Positions 1 to 8,831 are shown, counted from the stretch's first letter. The stretch is DNA of 64,000 bases from Pelagimonas varians (GCF_003208435.1 NZ_QKMF01000006.1:217200-281199), one strand, 5' to 3'. The notes: generated from the letters alone by a model not told the origin. Numbers and translations: made by a program.

Positions 1-42
1 ATCTATTCCGTGCCTTTGATCCGGCAGATGCGCCGGGCGTAA
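1..42 (+). CDS. 3' end of an unidentified upstream gene (partial)
   Basis: One frame is open from the window edge and reads IYSVPLIRQMRRA before a TAA at 40-42. That TAA lies just before a good ribosome-binding site (AAGGGG at 48-53) serving the next gene, so it is a plausible end of the preceding gene. Thirteen residues are too few to name a family, and the next gene's own frame is also open to the window edge, so this is a weak call. Confidence 0.3.
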   Translation: MYSVPLIRQMRRA

Positions 43-59
43 TCGCCAAGGGGCCTGCC

Positions 60-713
60 GTGCAGCAAAACGACGTCTACAATCCGCCGATGGACCCGAT
101 TGAGGTTCTCTATGAAGATTACGAAATTCTGGCGGTGAACAAGCCGGCTGGCCTATTGTCTGTGCCCGGCAAGTCGGAAGATCTTTCCGATTGTCTTTTG
201 GAGCGGGTCGAGATCGCGTTTCCGACTGCGCGGTTGGTTCATCGGCTGGACCGTGACACATCTGGTGTGATGGTGTTTGGCCTGACGGCATTTGCACAGA
301 GGCACCTTGGTCAGCAGTTTGAAAAGCGTACGACTAAAAAAACGTATGTCGCGCGTGTCGCGGGTCAAATGGACGACAAAGAGGGCGAGGTGGATTTGCC
401 TTTGACTGTGGATTGGCCCAATCGCCCCCGTCAGATGGTCTGCCATGAAACCGGCAAACCGTCAGTGACCGAGTGGAAAGTCATTCGGAGTTCTGAAGTG
501 GAAACCCGCGTGCGATTGTTTCCACAAACGGGCCGGACCCATCAATTGCGGGTACACATGTTGTCACTGGGCCACCCGATTTTGGGCGATCCGCTCTATG
601 CGCCGGAAACATCAGAGGGTTTTGATCGCATGATGCTTCATGCCGAGGAGCTGCGGGTCAGTCACCCGGAAAGCGGCAAAGGCATTCGCCTGCGGGCAAA
701 GGCCCCTTTCTAA
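60..713 (+). CDS. RluA-family RNA pseudouridine synthase
   Basis: Isomerises specific uridines to pseudouridine in structured RNA; the RluA branch acts on 23S rRNA and/or tRNA. At 217 residues it is a compact single-domain member without an S4 domain. The signature HRLDRDTSG lies at residues 61-69, with catalytic Asp64; VNKPAG (26-31) and the late QTGRTHQLRVH motif also fit. The GTG start at 60 is preceded by AAGGGG six bases upstream; ATG at 90 is an alternative that loses only ten non-conserved residues. The exact target position in RNA cannot be told from sequence. It converges on the aldehyde dehydrogenase gene, with a palindromic repeat between them. Confidence 0.9.
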   Translation: MQQNDVYNPPMDPIEVLYEDYEILAVNKPAGLLSVPGKSEDLSDCLLERVEIAFPTARLVHRLDRDTSGVMVFGLTAFAQRHLGQQFEKRTTKKTYVARVAGQMDDKEGEVDLPLTVDWPNRPRQMVCHETGKPSVTEWKVIRSSEVETRVRLFPQTGRTHQLRVHMLSLGHPILGDPLYAPETSEGFDRMMLHAEELRVSHPESGKGIRLRAKAPF

Positions 714-721
714 AGGGACTG

Positions 722-742
722 CGATTTTTCGACGAAAAATCG
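722..742. repeat. Dispersed 21-bp palindrome, copy 1
   Basis: Arms CGATTTTTCG and CGAAAAATCG flank a single central A. It lies in the 86-bp gap between two convergent genes. The same element recurs at 3116-3136 and, with matched substitutions in both arms, at 10979-10999. No T-tract follows directly, so it is not a standard terminator. Confidence 0.85.
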
Positions 743-799
743 ATCACCGATAAAGATGATGATGCGGCGCGCAGGTATGTTCTGCGCGCCGCATTGTTT

Positions 800-2239
800 T
801 TAGTTTTCGGTCCAGCCCGAAACGGATTTAACCTCGACGAAATCATGGATGCCATAGCTGCCACCTTCGCGGCCGTTGCCTGACATTTTCATGCCGCCAA
901 AAGGTGCGCCTGTGCCGCGCGACATGCCGTTCATTTCAACCATGCCAGAACGCAGTTGACGCGCAAGACGGTTGCGGCGGGCCGGATCTGCGCTTTGGAC
1001 ATAGTTCGTTAGACCATACGGCGTGTCATTGGCGATGCGGACGGCTTCGTCTTCGTCATCAAACTTCATGATCGACAGCACCGGACCAAAGATTTCTTCG
1101 TTTGCGATGGTCATATCGGGAGTTACATCCGCAAACACAGTCGGGCGGACATAAAAGCCTTTGTTCAGCCCGTCCGGCCGTCCGACACCGCCCGCAACAA
1201 CACGTGCGCCTTCGTCGATACCGGTCTGGATCAGCCCTTGGATCTTGGTCCATTGCGTTTCATTCACCACGGGGCCAATGTGGCGCCCTTCTTTGTCGGC
1301 GGGGCCCACGGAGATCTTTTGAGCCATGGCTGCAGCTTCTTCAACCACGCGGTCGTAAGCGCTGGCTTCAACTATCATCCGCGACGGTGCGTTACAGCTT
1401 TGGCCGGAGTTTTCCATCATATGTAGGACGCCGCGTTTGACAGCTTTTTCGTCGGCGTCGGCAAAGATCAAATTCGCGCCTTTGCCGCCCAATTCCAGAT
1501 GCACGCGTTTTAGCGTATCAGCCGCTGATTTCGAGATCAGTTTGCCCGCGCGAGTCGAGCCGGTAAAGCTGACCATATCAACATCAGGATGTGCGGTTAG
1601 CTGGCTGCCGACGCCCACGCCATCACCGTTCACAAGGTTAAAGACACCGGGTGGAAAGCCGGCCTCGTCCATCAGTTCGGCAAAGACGATTGCATCCAGC
1701 GGGCTTTCTTCGGATGGCTTCAACACCATTGTATTGCCGGCCACAGCCGCCGCAGCGACTTTGAGTGTGACTTGGTTCATGGGCCAGTTCCAAGGCGTAA
1801 TCAGCGCACATACGCCAACGGCTTCGTGGATGATACGCGCGCCTTCTGTGCGCTCATCAAAGGGGCTTTCCCAATCATAGGCTTTGGCGGCCCGGATAAA
1901 ATTCTTGATGTGGTATGAGCCGGCACCAACTTGACTGGCACGGGCCATGTCGATTGGGGCACCCATTTCAATGCTCATGGCTTGGGCAAGGTCTTCGCCG
2001 CGGTCCATGTAAACAGCCAACAGGTTTTCCAGCAGCAAAATACGATCGGCAACGGGTGTAGCCATCCAACCGGGAAGGGCTGCCTTGGCGGCTGCGACGG
2101 CGGCGTCAGTATCCGCCTGACCGCCCAGCGAAATTACCGCGCAGGGGTCTTCGGTTGTAGGATTGATGACATTGTAGTCGCGGCCGTCAATTGGATCGAC
2201 CCATTGACCATTGATATAAAACTGCTTTTTCTCGATCAT
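800..2239 (-). CDS. NAD(P)-dependent aldehyde dehydrogenase
   Basis: Oxidises an aldehyde to the carboxylate with NAD(P)+; the physiological substrate is not evident. The 479-residue protein has the normal family length. TPWNWP lies at 149-154, the FTGSTRAGK nucleotide-binding segment near 225-233, the general-base Glu249 in LELGGK, and the nucleophile Cys282 in NSGQSCNAPSR. The ATG at 2239 is chosen because GGAG lies eight bases upstream and the protein then begins with the usual FYINGQWV segment; an upstream in-frame extension of 27 residues looks non-coding. It stands alone, divergent from the peroxiredoxin gene. Confidence 0.93.
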   Translation of the reverse strand: MIEKKQFYINGQWVDPIDGRDYNVINPTTEDPCAVISLGGQADTDAAVAAAKAALPGWMATPVADRILLLENLLAVYMDRGEDLAQAMSIEMGAPIDMARASQVGAGSYHIKNFIRAAKAYDWESPFDERTEGARIIHEAVGVCALITPWNWPMNQVTLKVAAAAVAGNTMVLKPSEESPLDAIVFAELMDEAGFPPGVFNLVNGDGVGVGSQLTAHPDVDMVSFTGSTRAGKLISKSAADTLKRVHLELGGKGANLIFADADEKAVKRGVLHMMENSGQSCNAPSRMIVEASAYDRVVEEAAAMAQKISVGPADKEGRHIGPVVNETQWTKIQGLIQTGIDEGARVVAGGVGRPDGLNKGFYVRPTVFADVTPDMTIANEEIFGPVLSIMKFDDEDEAVRIANDTPYGLTNYVQSADPARRNRLARQLRSGMVEMNGMSRGTGAPFGGMKMSGNGREGGSYGIHDFVEVKSVSGWTEN

Positions 2240-2406
2240 CTGAGTCTCCAGATCCATAATGTCTACCGCGCAAACGGCGGGATTCCCCCGCACTGTGTCA
2301 TCCTGTCCAAGTCCGCGCAAGACAGGGGTTTACATCTGGCGTGGCGAAAATATGTATTTGCAGTGGCCAGTGTCTGGCCGCGACATTTTTTTCGAAAGGA
2401 CGCGAC

Positions 2407-3060
2407 ATGGGTCTGCGAATCAACGACGAAATTCCGAACCTTACAGTCACCACAGATCAAGGTGAATTATCCCTGCACGACTGGATTGGCGACAGCTGGG
2501 CGATCTTGTTCTCTCACCCAAAGGATTTCACCCCCGTTTGCACCACAGAATTTGGTGCGGTTGCACAATTGGCGGACGAATGGGCCAAACGCGGCACCAA
2601 AGTGATGGGTATTTCCGTCGATGGTGTCGAAGAGCACAAGGGCTGGAAGGTCGATATCGAAAAGACGGCAGGCACACCGGCCGGGTTTCCCATCATCGCC
2701 GACGAAGATCTGACCGTTGCAAAAGCTTTTGATATGTTGCCCGCCGAGGCAGTTCTGCCCGATGGACGTACCCCTGCCGACAGCGCAACCGTGCGCGTTG
2801 TATTCATCGTGGGCCCTGACAAGCAGTTGAAACTGTCAATGACTTACCCAATGAACGTTGGCCGGAATTTCGCCGAAGTTTTGCGCGCATTGGATGCCTT
2901 GCAAACCGCAGCGCGCGAAACGATTGCAACGCCGGCAAACTGGACGGTAGGTCAGGATGTCGTGGTGCCGATGTCGGTGTCGGACGAAGATGCGATTGCC
3001 AAATATGGTGAGATTAACAAGGTCCTCCCTTATCTTCGTATGGCGAAACTGCCGAAGTAA
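2407..3060 (+). CDS. 1-Cys type peroxiredoxin (AhpC/TSA family)
   Basis: Thiol peroxidase reducing H2O2 and organic peroxides. The peroxidatic cysteine is Cys45 in PKDFTPVCTTE. The length (217 residues) and the long C-terminal domain match the Prdx6 / 1-Cys subgroup rather than short 2-Cys AhpC. There is no second conserved Cys-Pro motif near the C terminus, consistent with a 1-Cys mechanism. The ATG at 2407 has AAAGGA upstream; an earlier in-frame ATG at 2341 would add a stretch lacking family similarity. It is monocistronic, with a palindromic repeat and then a strong hairpin terminator downstream. Confidence 0.94.
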   Translation: MGLRINDEIPNLTVTTDQGELSLHDWIGDSWAILFSHPKDFTPVCTTEFGAVAQLADEWAKRGTKVMGISVDGVEEHKGWKVDIEKTAGTPAGFPIIADEDLTVAKAFDMLPAEAVLPDGRTPADSATVRVVFIVGPDKQLKLSMTYPMNVGRNFAEVLRALDALQTAARETIATPANWTVGQDVVVPMSVSDEDAIAKYGEINKVLPYLRMAKLPK

Positions 3061-3115
3061 AAAAGACGGGTGGATACTCTCTTTGCCGAGTGTCTTGACC
3101 GTAAAGGCTAGGCGG

Positions 3116-3136
3116 CGATTTTTCGACGAAAAATCG
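3116..3136. repeat. Dispersed 21-bp palindrome, copy 2
   Basis: Identical to the copy at 722-742 (arms CGATTTTTCG and CGAAAAATCG around A). It lies 55 bases after the peroxiredoxin stop and before that gene's terminator hairpin. Confidence 0.85.
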
Positions 3137-3168
3137 GTTACTTCATGCCTTGACCGTTTCCAGATCTT

Positions 3169-3197
3169 AAAAGGGCAGCCTTCGGGTTGCCCTTTTG
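3169..3197 (+). terminator. Rho-independent terminator after the peroxiredoxin gene
   Basis: Arms AAAAGGGCA and TGCCCTTTT enclose a ten-base loop containing TTCG. The stem ends in TTTT, forming a short U-tract. It separates the peroxiredoxin gene from the exonuclease gene. Confidence 0.75.
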
Positions 3198-3243
3198 TTT
3201 GGGCCTTGGCACTGTCGGGCCGCGATAACAGGAGACCCGCAAA

Positions 3244-4032
3244 ATGCCTTTTACCCTTGCCACTTGGAACATCAACTCGGTTCGCCTTCGTCAGGGGTTG
3301 GTTGCGCAGTTGATGACCCAAGAAGCGCCGGATGTCTTGTGTCTGCAAGAATGCAAATCCCCGGTCGACAAGATCCCGCACGAAGTTTTCGCCGAGCTTG
3401 GATACACCCACATGGTGGCAAATGGTCAAAAGGGCTACAACGGCGTCGCAATCTTGTCGAAATTGCCGATCGAAGAGGTCGCGCGCGAAGATTTCGCTGA
3501 TCTGGGCCACGCCCGCCACATTGCGGGGCGGCTTGAAAATGGTGTGACGGTTCACAACTTTTATGTACCAGCGGGTGGGGACAAGCCAGATCGTGAAGTG
3601 AACGTTAAGTTCGGGCAAAAGCTCGACTACCTGACCGAGATGCGCGATTGGTTCCATACCAACAAGCCCGAAAAGTCCATCTTGGTGGGGGATTTGAACA
3701 TCGCCCCGCGCGACGACGACGTCTGGTCTCACAAAAAGATGGTCAAGATTGTCTCGCATACTCCGATCGAGATCGAGCATTTGGCGCAGGTTCAAGATGC
3801 CGGTGACTGGGTAGATATCACCCGCAAGGATATCCCCGAAGGTCTGTTGTATAGCTGGTGGTCTTACCGCGCCAAAGACTGGGATGCGGCAGACAAAGGG
3901 CGCAGGCTCGATCACCTATGGGCAACGCCTGATATTGCGCAAGCCGGACATTCCAGCCGGGTTTTGCGCCACGTCCGTGGGTGGGAACAACCCTCTGACC
4001 ATGCACCTGTGTTTGCGACGTTCGATCTTTGA
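3244..4032 (+). CDS. xthA: Exodeoxyribonuclease III (AP endonuclease)
   Basis: Base-excision repair enzyme that incises at abasic sites and removes 3'-blocking groups. The 262-residue protein has the exonuclease-endonuclease-phosphatase fold. Visible motifs in order are TWNINSVR (residues 7-14), the metal ligand Glu36 in LQECK, the GDLNIAP motif in the middle, and the terminal SDHAPV. The ATG at 3244 has AGGAGA upstream. It is transcribed alone after the peroxiredoxin terminator; pairing with an oxidative-stress enzyme is functionally sensible but is not evidence of co-regulation. Confidence 0.95.
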   Translation: MPFTLATWNINSVRLRQGLVAQLMTQEAPDVLCLQECKSPVDKIPHEVFAELGYTHMVANGQKGYNGVAILSKLPIEEVAREDFADLGHARHIAGRLENGVTVHNFYVPAGGDKPDREVNVKFGQKLDYLTEMRDWFHTNKPEKSILVGDLNIAPRDDDVWSHKKMVKIVSHTPIEIEHLAQVQDAGDWVDITRKDIPEGLLYSWWSYRAKDWDAADKGRRLDHLWATPDIAQAGHSSRVLRHVRGWEQPSDHAPVFATFDL

Positions 4033-4127
4033 CTTGATGAGCCGCCCCACCGTAGCAGCGTTGCCCCTTGTGACCTAGGCAAGGCGGGGCCATATAAGGG
4101 CCAACTATTTATAAAGGGACTTGCGCC

Positions 4128-5036
4128 ATGCTGGAACTGGGTGGAGCTGCACCGGCAGCCGATTTGATTAAAGACGTCGCGGAACAGGATTTTATGGCAG
4201 AGGTCATCGAGGCTTCGATGCAGACGCCTGTGATCGTGGACTTTTGGGCCCCGTGGTGTGGGCCTTGCAAAACCTTGGGCCCGCAGCTTGAGGCGGCGGT
4301 GACCGAAGCAAATGGTGCGGTCAAGATGGCCAAGGTCAACGTCGATCAGGCGCAGGGTATTGCGGGTCAGTTGCAGATCCAGTCGATCCCCACGGTCTAT
4401 GCATTTTGGCAAGGACAGCCGGTTGACGGGTTTCAGGGCGCAGTACCTGAATCCGAAATAAAAGCCTTTGTTGCCCGAGTGGTCGAAGCGGGCGGCGGCG
4501 ATGCGTCGGGCGGCTTGGACGGTGCACTGGATGCCGCCGATGAGATGCTAGAGGCTGGCGCGTTTGATGACGCCGCTCAGACCTATGCGGCTGTTTTGGG
4601 CGAAGATGAAAACAACGCGCGTGCCTATGCGGGCATGGTGTCGGCGCATTTGGCTCAGGATGATCTGGAACAGGCCGAAGCCATTCTAAATGGTGCCCCG
4701 GCCGAGATTTCGAATTCACCTGAGCTGGAAGCCGCTCATGCACAGATCGAGCTTGCCAAACAGGCGGCCAATGCCGGGCCTGTTGCGGAGCTTACAGCTG
4801 CGGTTGAGGCTGATCCGGACAATCACCAAGCGCGGTTCGATCTGGCGCAAGCCCTGCTTGCCAATGACGACGCCGAAAACGCCGTTGCGCAATTGTTGGA
4901 GCTTTTCCGACGGGATCGTGAATGGAACGAGGGTGCTGCCAAAACGCAGATGTTCACAATTTTCGAAGCGCTAAAGCCAAATGATCCGGTTGTGTTGAAC
5001 GGTCGGCGCAAACTAAGCTCAATGATCTTTGCCTAA
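4128..5036 (+). CDS. Thioredoxin-TPR fusion protein (YbbN/CnoX-like co-chaperone)
   Basis: An N-terminal thioredoxin domain (about residues 15-125) has an active WCGPC at 43-47. A C-terminal helical segment (about 140-302) of degenerate tetratricopeptide repeats follows. This is the YbbN/CnoX architecture, which in Escherichia coli works as a holdase passing unfolded proteins to GroEL and DnaK. The E. coli protein has lost one of the two active-site cysteines; here the CGPC is intact, so redox activity is likely. It is followed after 27 bases by the LON-domain gene and then Trm112, a probable three-gene transcription unit. Confidence 0.88.
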   Translation: MLELGGAAPAADLIKDVAEQDFMAEVIEASMQTPVIVDFWAPWCGPCKTLGPQLEAAVTEANGAVKMAKVNVDQAQGIAGQLQIQSIPTVYAFWQGQPVDGFQGAVPESEIKAFVARVVEAGGGDASGGLDGALDAADEMLEAGAFDDAAQTYAAVLGEDENNARAYAGMVSAHLAQDDLEQAEAILNGAPAEISNSPELEAAHAQIELAKQAANAGPVAELTAAVEADPDNHQARFDLAQALLANDDAENAVAQLLELFRRDREWNEGAAKTQMFTIFEALKPNDPVVLNGRRKLSSMIFA

Positions 5037-5063
5037 GGCGCGGCCCGCACTAGGTTGCATCGT

Positions 5064-5705
5064 ATGACAAAGACCAATGACTTGCCTCAGATCTTACCGA
5101 TCTTTCCGTTGCCCGGCGCGCTTATGTTGCCTCGGGCGCGGCTGCCCTTGCATGTATTTGAACCACGGTATTTGGCGATGCTGGAAGATGCGCTCAAGCA
5201 AGAGGGGCGGCTGATTGGCCTGATTCAGCCTTGCGAAGTGCCGGGTCGTGAAGGGCCGGGCCTTCAGCGCATCGGCTGTGCCGGACGGGTGACGCAGTTT
5301 TCGGAAACCGAAGACGGGCGGTATATGATCACCCTGACCGGCATCTCGCGTTTCCGGATTGTCGAAGAGGTTGAGGGGTTTCAACCCTATCGCCGCTGCC
5401 GTGTGTCTTGGGGCGGATTTGACCGTGACCTTGATGGTGTCGAGGCTGACAGGGGGTTTTACCGGCCCGGATTTATGGACTTGCTTGAACGCTACTTCGA
5501 TGCCGAAGAGCTGTCGGTTGATTGGCCAACACTCAAAGAGGCGGATGATGAATTGTTGATCAATTCGTTGTCGATGCTGCTGGACTTGGGCCCCGAGGAC
5601 AAACAAGCCTTGCTTGAGGCTCCTTCGCTGAGCACCCGCCGCGAGACGCTGGTGACACTGATAGAATATGCCCTGCGCGGCCCCAATGAGGATTTGATAC
5701 AATGA
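5064..5705 (+). CDS. LON substrate-binding (N-terminal) domain protein
   Basis: A stand-alone LON N-domain protein of 213 residues, lacking the AAA+ and Ser-Lys protease parts of Lon. The opening pattern ([13 protein letters not shown], then [11 protein letters not shown]) is typical. Such proteins are thought to bind peptides or partner proteins; no enzymatic activity is expected. I chose the ATG at 5064, with AGG upstream, over a TTG at 5055. The stop codon overlaps the start of the Trm112 gene (ATGA), implying translational coupling. Confidence 0.88.
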   Translation: MTKTNDLPQILPIFPLPGALMLPRARLPLHVFEPRYLAMLEDALKQEGRLIGLIQPCEVPGREGPGLQRIGCAGRVTQFSETEDGRYMITLTGISRFRIVEEVEGFQPYRRCRVSWGGFDRDLDGVEADRGFYRPGFMDLLERYFDAEELSVDWPTLKEADDELLINSLSMLLDLGPEDKQALLEAPSLSTRRETLVTLIEYALRGPNEDLIQ

Positions 5706-5884
5706 GCCAGAACACAATCATTGACCGCCGTATGCTTGAGGCGTTGATCTGCCCCGTGACCCAAGGCGGCTTGGACTATGATGCCGAGAAACAGGAGTTA
5801 ATCAGCCGAGCCGCAAAACTGGCCTTTCCGATCCGCGATGGTATTCCTGTTATGCTGGTGGATGAGGCTCGGCAGCTCGATTGA
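5702..5884 (+). CDS. Trm112 / UPF0434 family protein
   Basis: A 60-residue protein of the Trm112 family, showing the [13 protein letters not shown] opening and the conserved [11 protein letters not shown] core. Trm112 proteins in eukaryotes and archaea activate methyltransferases acting on tRNA, rRNA and release factors; bacterial members are small and their partners are mostly unproven. The start overlaps the LON-domain gene by four bases. Only two bases separate its stop from the convergent dehydratase gene. Confidence 0.9.
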   Translation: MSQNTIIDRRMLEALICPVTQGGLDYDAEKQELISRAAKLAFPIRDGIPVMLVDEARQLD

Positions 5885-5886
5885 TT

Positions 5887-6858
5887 TTATAGAGTTTTTA
5901 GGGCTGCCTCAAAAACCTTGGGGTCAACATTACCGCCAGATATCGTCGCGATAATTGTGTCGCTTTCGATCTTGTCGGAATGAAACAATGCACAGGCCAG
6001 TGCAATGGCCCCGCCGGGTTCTGCCACGACCTTTAGGTGCCGAAAGGCCAGCGCCATTGCGCGCAGGGCTTCATCCTCGCTGGCGACAATGCCGGGGCCG
6101 CAAAGGCGGGCAAGGATCGGAAAAGTGATCTCTCCGGGGCTGGGCGTCAGAATGGCGTCACACAGGCCACCTGCCTCGACTGCGTTGCGTTCCCGTTGGC
6201 CGCTGATCAAGGATCGCGCAACATCGTCATAGCCTTCAGGTTCGGCAGGATGCACACATAGGCGGGGGGCTTTGGCCTCGAGTGCCAATGCAATGCCCGC
6301 AGTCAGACCGCCGCCGCCGCAACACACCAACACATCTGCGTTTGAAACGCCCGCGTCAGCAGCTTGCTGCGCGATTTCGAGGCCGCAGGTGCCTTGTCCG
6401 GCAATGACTTGCGGCTCGTCAAAGGGTTTGATCAATGTCAATCCGCGCTGCATGGCCAAATCGGCCCCGATCTGTTCGCGGTTTTCGCCACTGGCGCGGT
6501 CATACAGGACAACTTCCCCGCCCAAATCCCGCGTGCCTTCGATTTTTAAGATAGGTGCATCGGCGGGCATGATGATCACGGCAGGGACACCAAAAGCGCG
6601 GGCCGCAGCTGCAACACCTTGCGCATGATTTCCGGATGAAAAGGCGATTACGCCGTTCTTTCGGGTGGTGTCGTCCAGCGCGGATACCGCCGACCAACCG
6701 CCACGAAACTTGAAGCTGCCCGTGTGCTGCAGGCATTCGGCTTTGACCAGAACACGTTTGCCCGCAATTTTGTCGAGAGCAGGAGAGGACAGCATCGGGG
6801 TGAGCCGCGCATGCCCTTTGAGCCGCGCGGCGGCGGCGGTGATCATGTCTATGTTCAT
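5887..6858 (-). CDS. Threonine/serine dehydratase (PLP fold type II)
   Basis: A pyridoxal-phosphate enzyme of the threonine dehydratase / serine racemase family, 323 residues, without the C-terminal ACT regulatory domain of biosynthetic IlvA. The PLP lysine is Lys50 in HTGSFKFRGG; SGNHAQGVA and the phosphate-binding loop CCGGGGLTAG follow. The lack of a regulatory domain suggests a catabolic ammonia-lyase or racemase role; threonine, serine and 3-hydroxyaspartate are all possible substrates. The start at 6858 has AGGA ten bases upstream; a longer reading to 6990 would run into the divergent promoter. Confidence 0.88.
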   Translation of the reverse strand: MNIDMITAAAARLKGHARLTPMLSSPALDKIAGKRVLVKAECLQHTGSFKFRGGWSAVSALDDTTRKNGVIAFSSGNHAQGVAAAARAFGVPAVIIMPADAPILKIEGTRDLGGEVVLYDRASGENREQIGADLAMQRGLTLIKPFDEPQVIAGQGTCGLEIAQQAADAGVSNADVLVCCGGGGLTAGIALALEAKAPRLCVHPAEPEGYDDVARSLISGQRERNAVEAGGLCDAILTPSPGEITFPILARLCGPGIVASEDEALRAMALAFRHLKVVAEPGGAIALACALFHSDKIESDTIIATISGGNVDPKVFEAALKTL

Positions 6859-6988
6859 CGTTTTTAAATCCTGAGGCACACTATCAGCGATCAAAGGGCA
6901 CCAGCATTGTGCGCCTGTCAACGCCTCTTGCACACTGGTCCATGCCAAGGCAGCTTGCGCAGAACGGACAGAGACGTGGTTGGACGGC

Positions 6989-7510
6989 ATGATTGAAAAA
7001 CGGGCGGAGCAAGACGGCCAGCACAGTATTGCACTGTATTCGCCGTGCGGCGCGTATCGCTATGGATTGCAACGTATTTGGTCTGACGGGCCGGAACTGC
7101 TTTATATCATGTTGAACCCGTCCACCGCGACCGAAGAAAAGAACGACGCCACGATCGAGCGGTGCCAAAGGCGTGCAAAACTACTGGGCTTCGGAGCGGT
7201 GCGAATTGCGAACCTGTTCGCCTATCGCGCCACCCACCCCAAGGATTTGAGGCAGGCCGAAGACCCTGAAGGACCTGAAAACGCAGCGCTATTGTCCCGC
7301 TGGTCAGGCGCGGCTGGGATGACAATTGCTGGTTGGGGCACTCATGGCGCATTTTTAGGTCAAGGGGTGGGCATTGCCCCCTACTTGGAGGGGGATGTGC
7401 GGCATTTGGGGTTGACCAAAGAAGGTCATCCGCGCCATCCGCTGTATGTTTCTTATTCGATGATGCCACAAGTTTGGCCAAAGGAAGACCGGTATGTCCA
7501 ACGCCCTTGA
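6989..7510 (+). CDS. DUF1643 domain protein
   Basis: A 173-residue protein of the DUF1643 family, function unknown. Family hallmarks are the LNPSTATEEKNDATIERC segment near residues 44-61 and the NLFAYRATHPKDL segment that follows. Conserved Asn, Cys and Arg residues suggest an enzyme or nucleotide-binding role, but nothing is proven. The ATG at 6989 is preferred to a TTG nine bases upstream; both have weak ribosome-binding sites. Its 3' end overlaps the DUF5665 gene by 17 bases, so the two are probably translated together. Confidence 0.8.
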   Translation: MIEKRAEQDGQHSIALYSPCGAYRYGLQRIWSDGPELLYIMLNPSTATEEKNDATIERCQRRAKLLGFGAVRIANLFAYRATHPKDLRQAEDPEGPENAALLSRWSGAAGMTIAGWGTHGAFLGQGVGIAPYLEGDVRHLGLTKEGHPRHPLYVSYSMMPQVWPKEDRYVQRP

Positions 7511-7772
7511 AGTAAAATTGCACAAAGACTTGCAGCGCCTTTCCGACGAGGTTGCGCTTTTGAACAGCCACCGCTTTGTCCGGATTCATAATTCGCTGCT
7601 GCGTATGGTCGGGTTCCAATTGCTGCGCGGTCTGGCTTTTGGGTTGGGGTCTGCCCTTGGGGCTACGGCCTTGGTTTCAGTGGCGGTTTTACTGCTCAGC
7701 CATATCGAATTTGTGCCCATAATCGGTGAACTTGCCAGTCAGGTCATCAACGAAATTAAGGTCGAAAATTAG
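7494..7772 (+). CDS. DUF5665 small membrane protein
   Basis: A 92-residue protein with an N-terminal helical, coiled-coil-like segment (residues 1-40) and a glycine-rich hydrophobic region (about 42-70) forming one or two membrane segments. It matches the DUF5665 pattern found widely in Rhodobacterales; function unknown. The ATG at 7494 has AAGGA upstream and lies inside the end of the DUF1643 gene. Confidence 0.75.
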   Translation: MSNALEVKLHKDLQRLSDEVALLNSHRFVRIHNSLLRMVGFQLLRGLAFGLGSALGATALVSVAVLLLSHIEFVPIIGELASQVINEIKVEN

Positions 7773-7862
7773 GTCCGAATGTTAACCATTAACCTTGTTT
7801 TACATTGATTGCGGGGGCTGAATCTGGGATGTTGGATTCGGCTCCGTGTGAGGTTTTGAGCA

Positions 7863-8384
7863 ATGTTTTTTTTGGCAGGTTTGTTGGGGATGATGGCTCT
7901 CGGGTCTGTGGTGATGGTCAGCACATCCTCGGATGATGACGATGTGCCAGAAGACGACATTCAACCCGAAACCGAAGATGCATTTGATGGACGTGGCGAT
8001 GCTTCGACATCCCTTTTTGAACAAATGGGGCTGCCGAATGGCTCGACGGATACTGTTTTCAATGACGATGCAGCCGATCTGGAAGACGATGCCGGTGCCA
8101 TAGGCGGAACCACGCAGGACGCTTCCTTTGATCGTGGCGATGAAAATGTCGCTCAGTTCACGGATTTCAACGGCGCAGAGGACCAGTTGATGGTGGTCTA
8201 CGATGACAGCTCCGGTGACGAAAGCCCTGAGCTGGAAATGCGCCAGTCTGCTAACGACGAAAACACAACCGAGATTGTCGTTGGCGGGGTGGTTTTGGCG
8301 ACGATGCCGACGGAAGACGCGCCGGTTTTGGACGCTGTGGTTCTGGTCGGGGAAAGCACCGCGTCGGAATTGGAAATGGCCTGA
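7863..8384 (+). CDS. Hypothetical acidic membrane-anchored/exported protein
   Basis: 173 residues. The first 21 (FFLAGLLGMMALGSVVMV core) form a hydrophobic signal/anchor with few positive charges. The rest is strikingly acidic, with runs such as SSDDDD and many Asp/Glu and almost no Lys. The segment FNGAEDQLMVVYDD resembles the beta-strand modules in roseobacter proteins carrying calcium-binding repeats, but no nonapeptide RTX repeat is present. It could be a truncated relative of such secreted proteins. The ATG at 7863 has GAGG upstream. No operon partner: it sits between DUF5665 and rpsO. Confidence 0.7.
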   Translation: MFFLAGLLGMMALGSVVMVSTSSDDDDVPEDDIQPETEDAFDGRGDASTSLFEQMGLPNGSTDTVFNDDAADLEDDAGAIGGTTQDASFDRGDENVAQFTDFNGAEDQLMVVYDDSSGDESPELEMRQSANDENTTEIVVGGVVLATMPTEDAPVLDAVVLVGESTASELEMA

Positions 8385-8469
8385 CATCATTGCGGGCTAC
8401 ATTGCCTAGACCGAGTTTAAGCAACCGGCTTACTCCCCCCTTTCAATTCTGAATGGAATCGCGTATGTG

Positions 8470-8561
8470 CGCTCATCCGCTGTGTGCGGATATCTCCACG
8501 GGCCCTGCTGGACGACATCCCGGCTTGTGCCATAACCCTTATCTTCCGAAAGGAGACCCCG
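8470..8561 (+). promoter_or_regulatory. rpsO 5' leader with hairpins
   Basis: The leader before rpsO contains a stem ATCCGC/GCGGAT (8475-8480 with 8486-8491, loop TGTGT) and a second possible stem (GCTGG with CCGGC, about 8507-8527) shortly before AGGAGA. S15 represses its own mRNA in several bacteria through structurally different leaders, so a regulatory role is plausible but inferred only from position and folding potential. Confidence 0.35.
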
Positions 8562-8831
8562 ATGTCGATTACACCTGAAGAAAAAACACGCTTGATGAAA
8601 GAATTCGGCACCAAAGAAGGCGACACTGGTTCGCCCGAAGTACAGGTTGCCATCCTCACCTCGCGTATCTCGACCCTGACCGAGCATTTCAAAACCCACA
8701 AAAAAGACAACCACTCGCGTCGTGGTCTTTTGAAGTTGGTTGCTCTGCGTCGTAAGCTTCTGGATTACACCAAAGCCAAAGATGTGGCCCGTTACCAAGA
8801 CCTCATCAAACGCCTCGGCATCCGTCGCTAA
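8562..8831 (+). CDS. rpsO: 30S ribosomal protein S15
   Basis: An 89-residue primary rRNA-binding protein of the small-subunit platform; it binds the 16S central domain and bridges to 23S rRNA. The sequence is canonical ([38 protein letters not shown], terminal LGIRR). The ATG at 8562 has AGGAGA upstream. A strong terminator follows. rpsO commonly precedes pnp; here three minus-strand genes lie between them. Confidence 0.97.
   Translation: MSITPEEKTRLMKEFGTKEGDTGSPEVQVAILTSRISTLTEHFKTHKKDNHSRRGLLKLVALRRKLLDYTKAKDVARYQDLIKRLGIRR

Noticed and set aside
2836..3915. A 359-codon minus-strand frame across the peroxiredoxin end and xthA
   Set aside because: Covers two certain genes and the palindrome between them; the text has no family pattern.
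4044..4090. GCCCC/GGGGC pairing after xthA
   Set aside because: Five-base stem over a 37-base loop and no T-run; not a convincing terminator.
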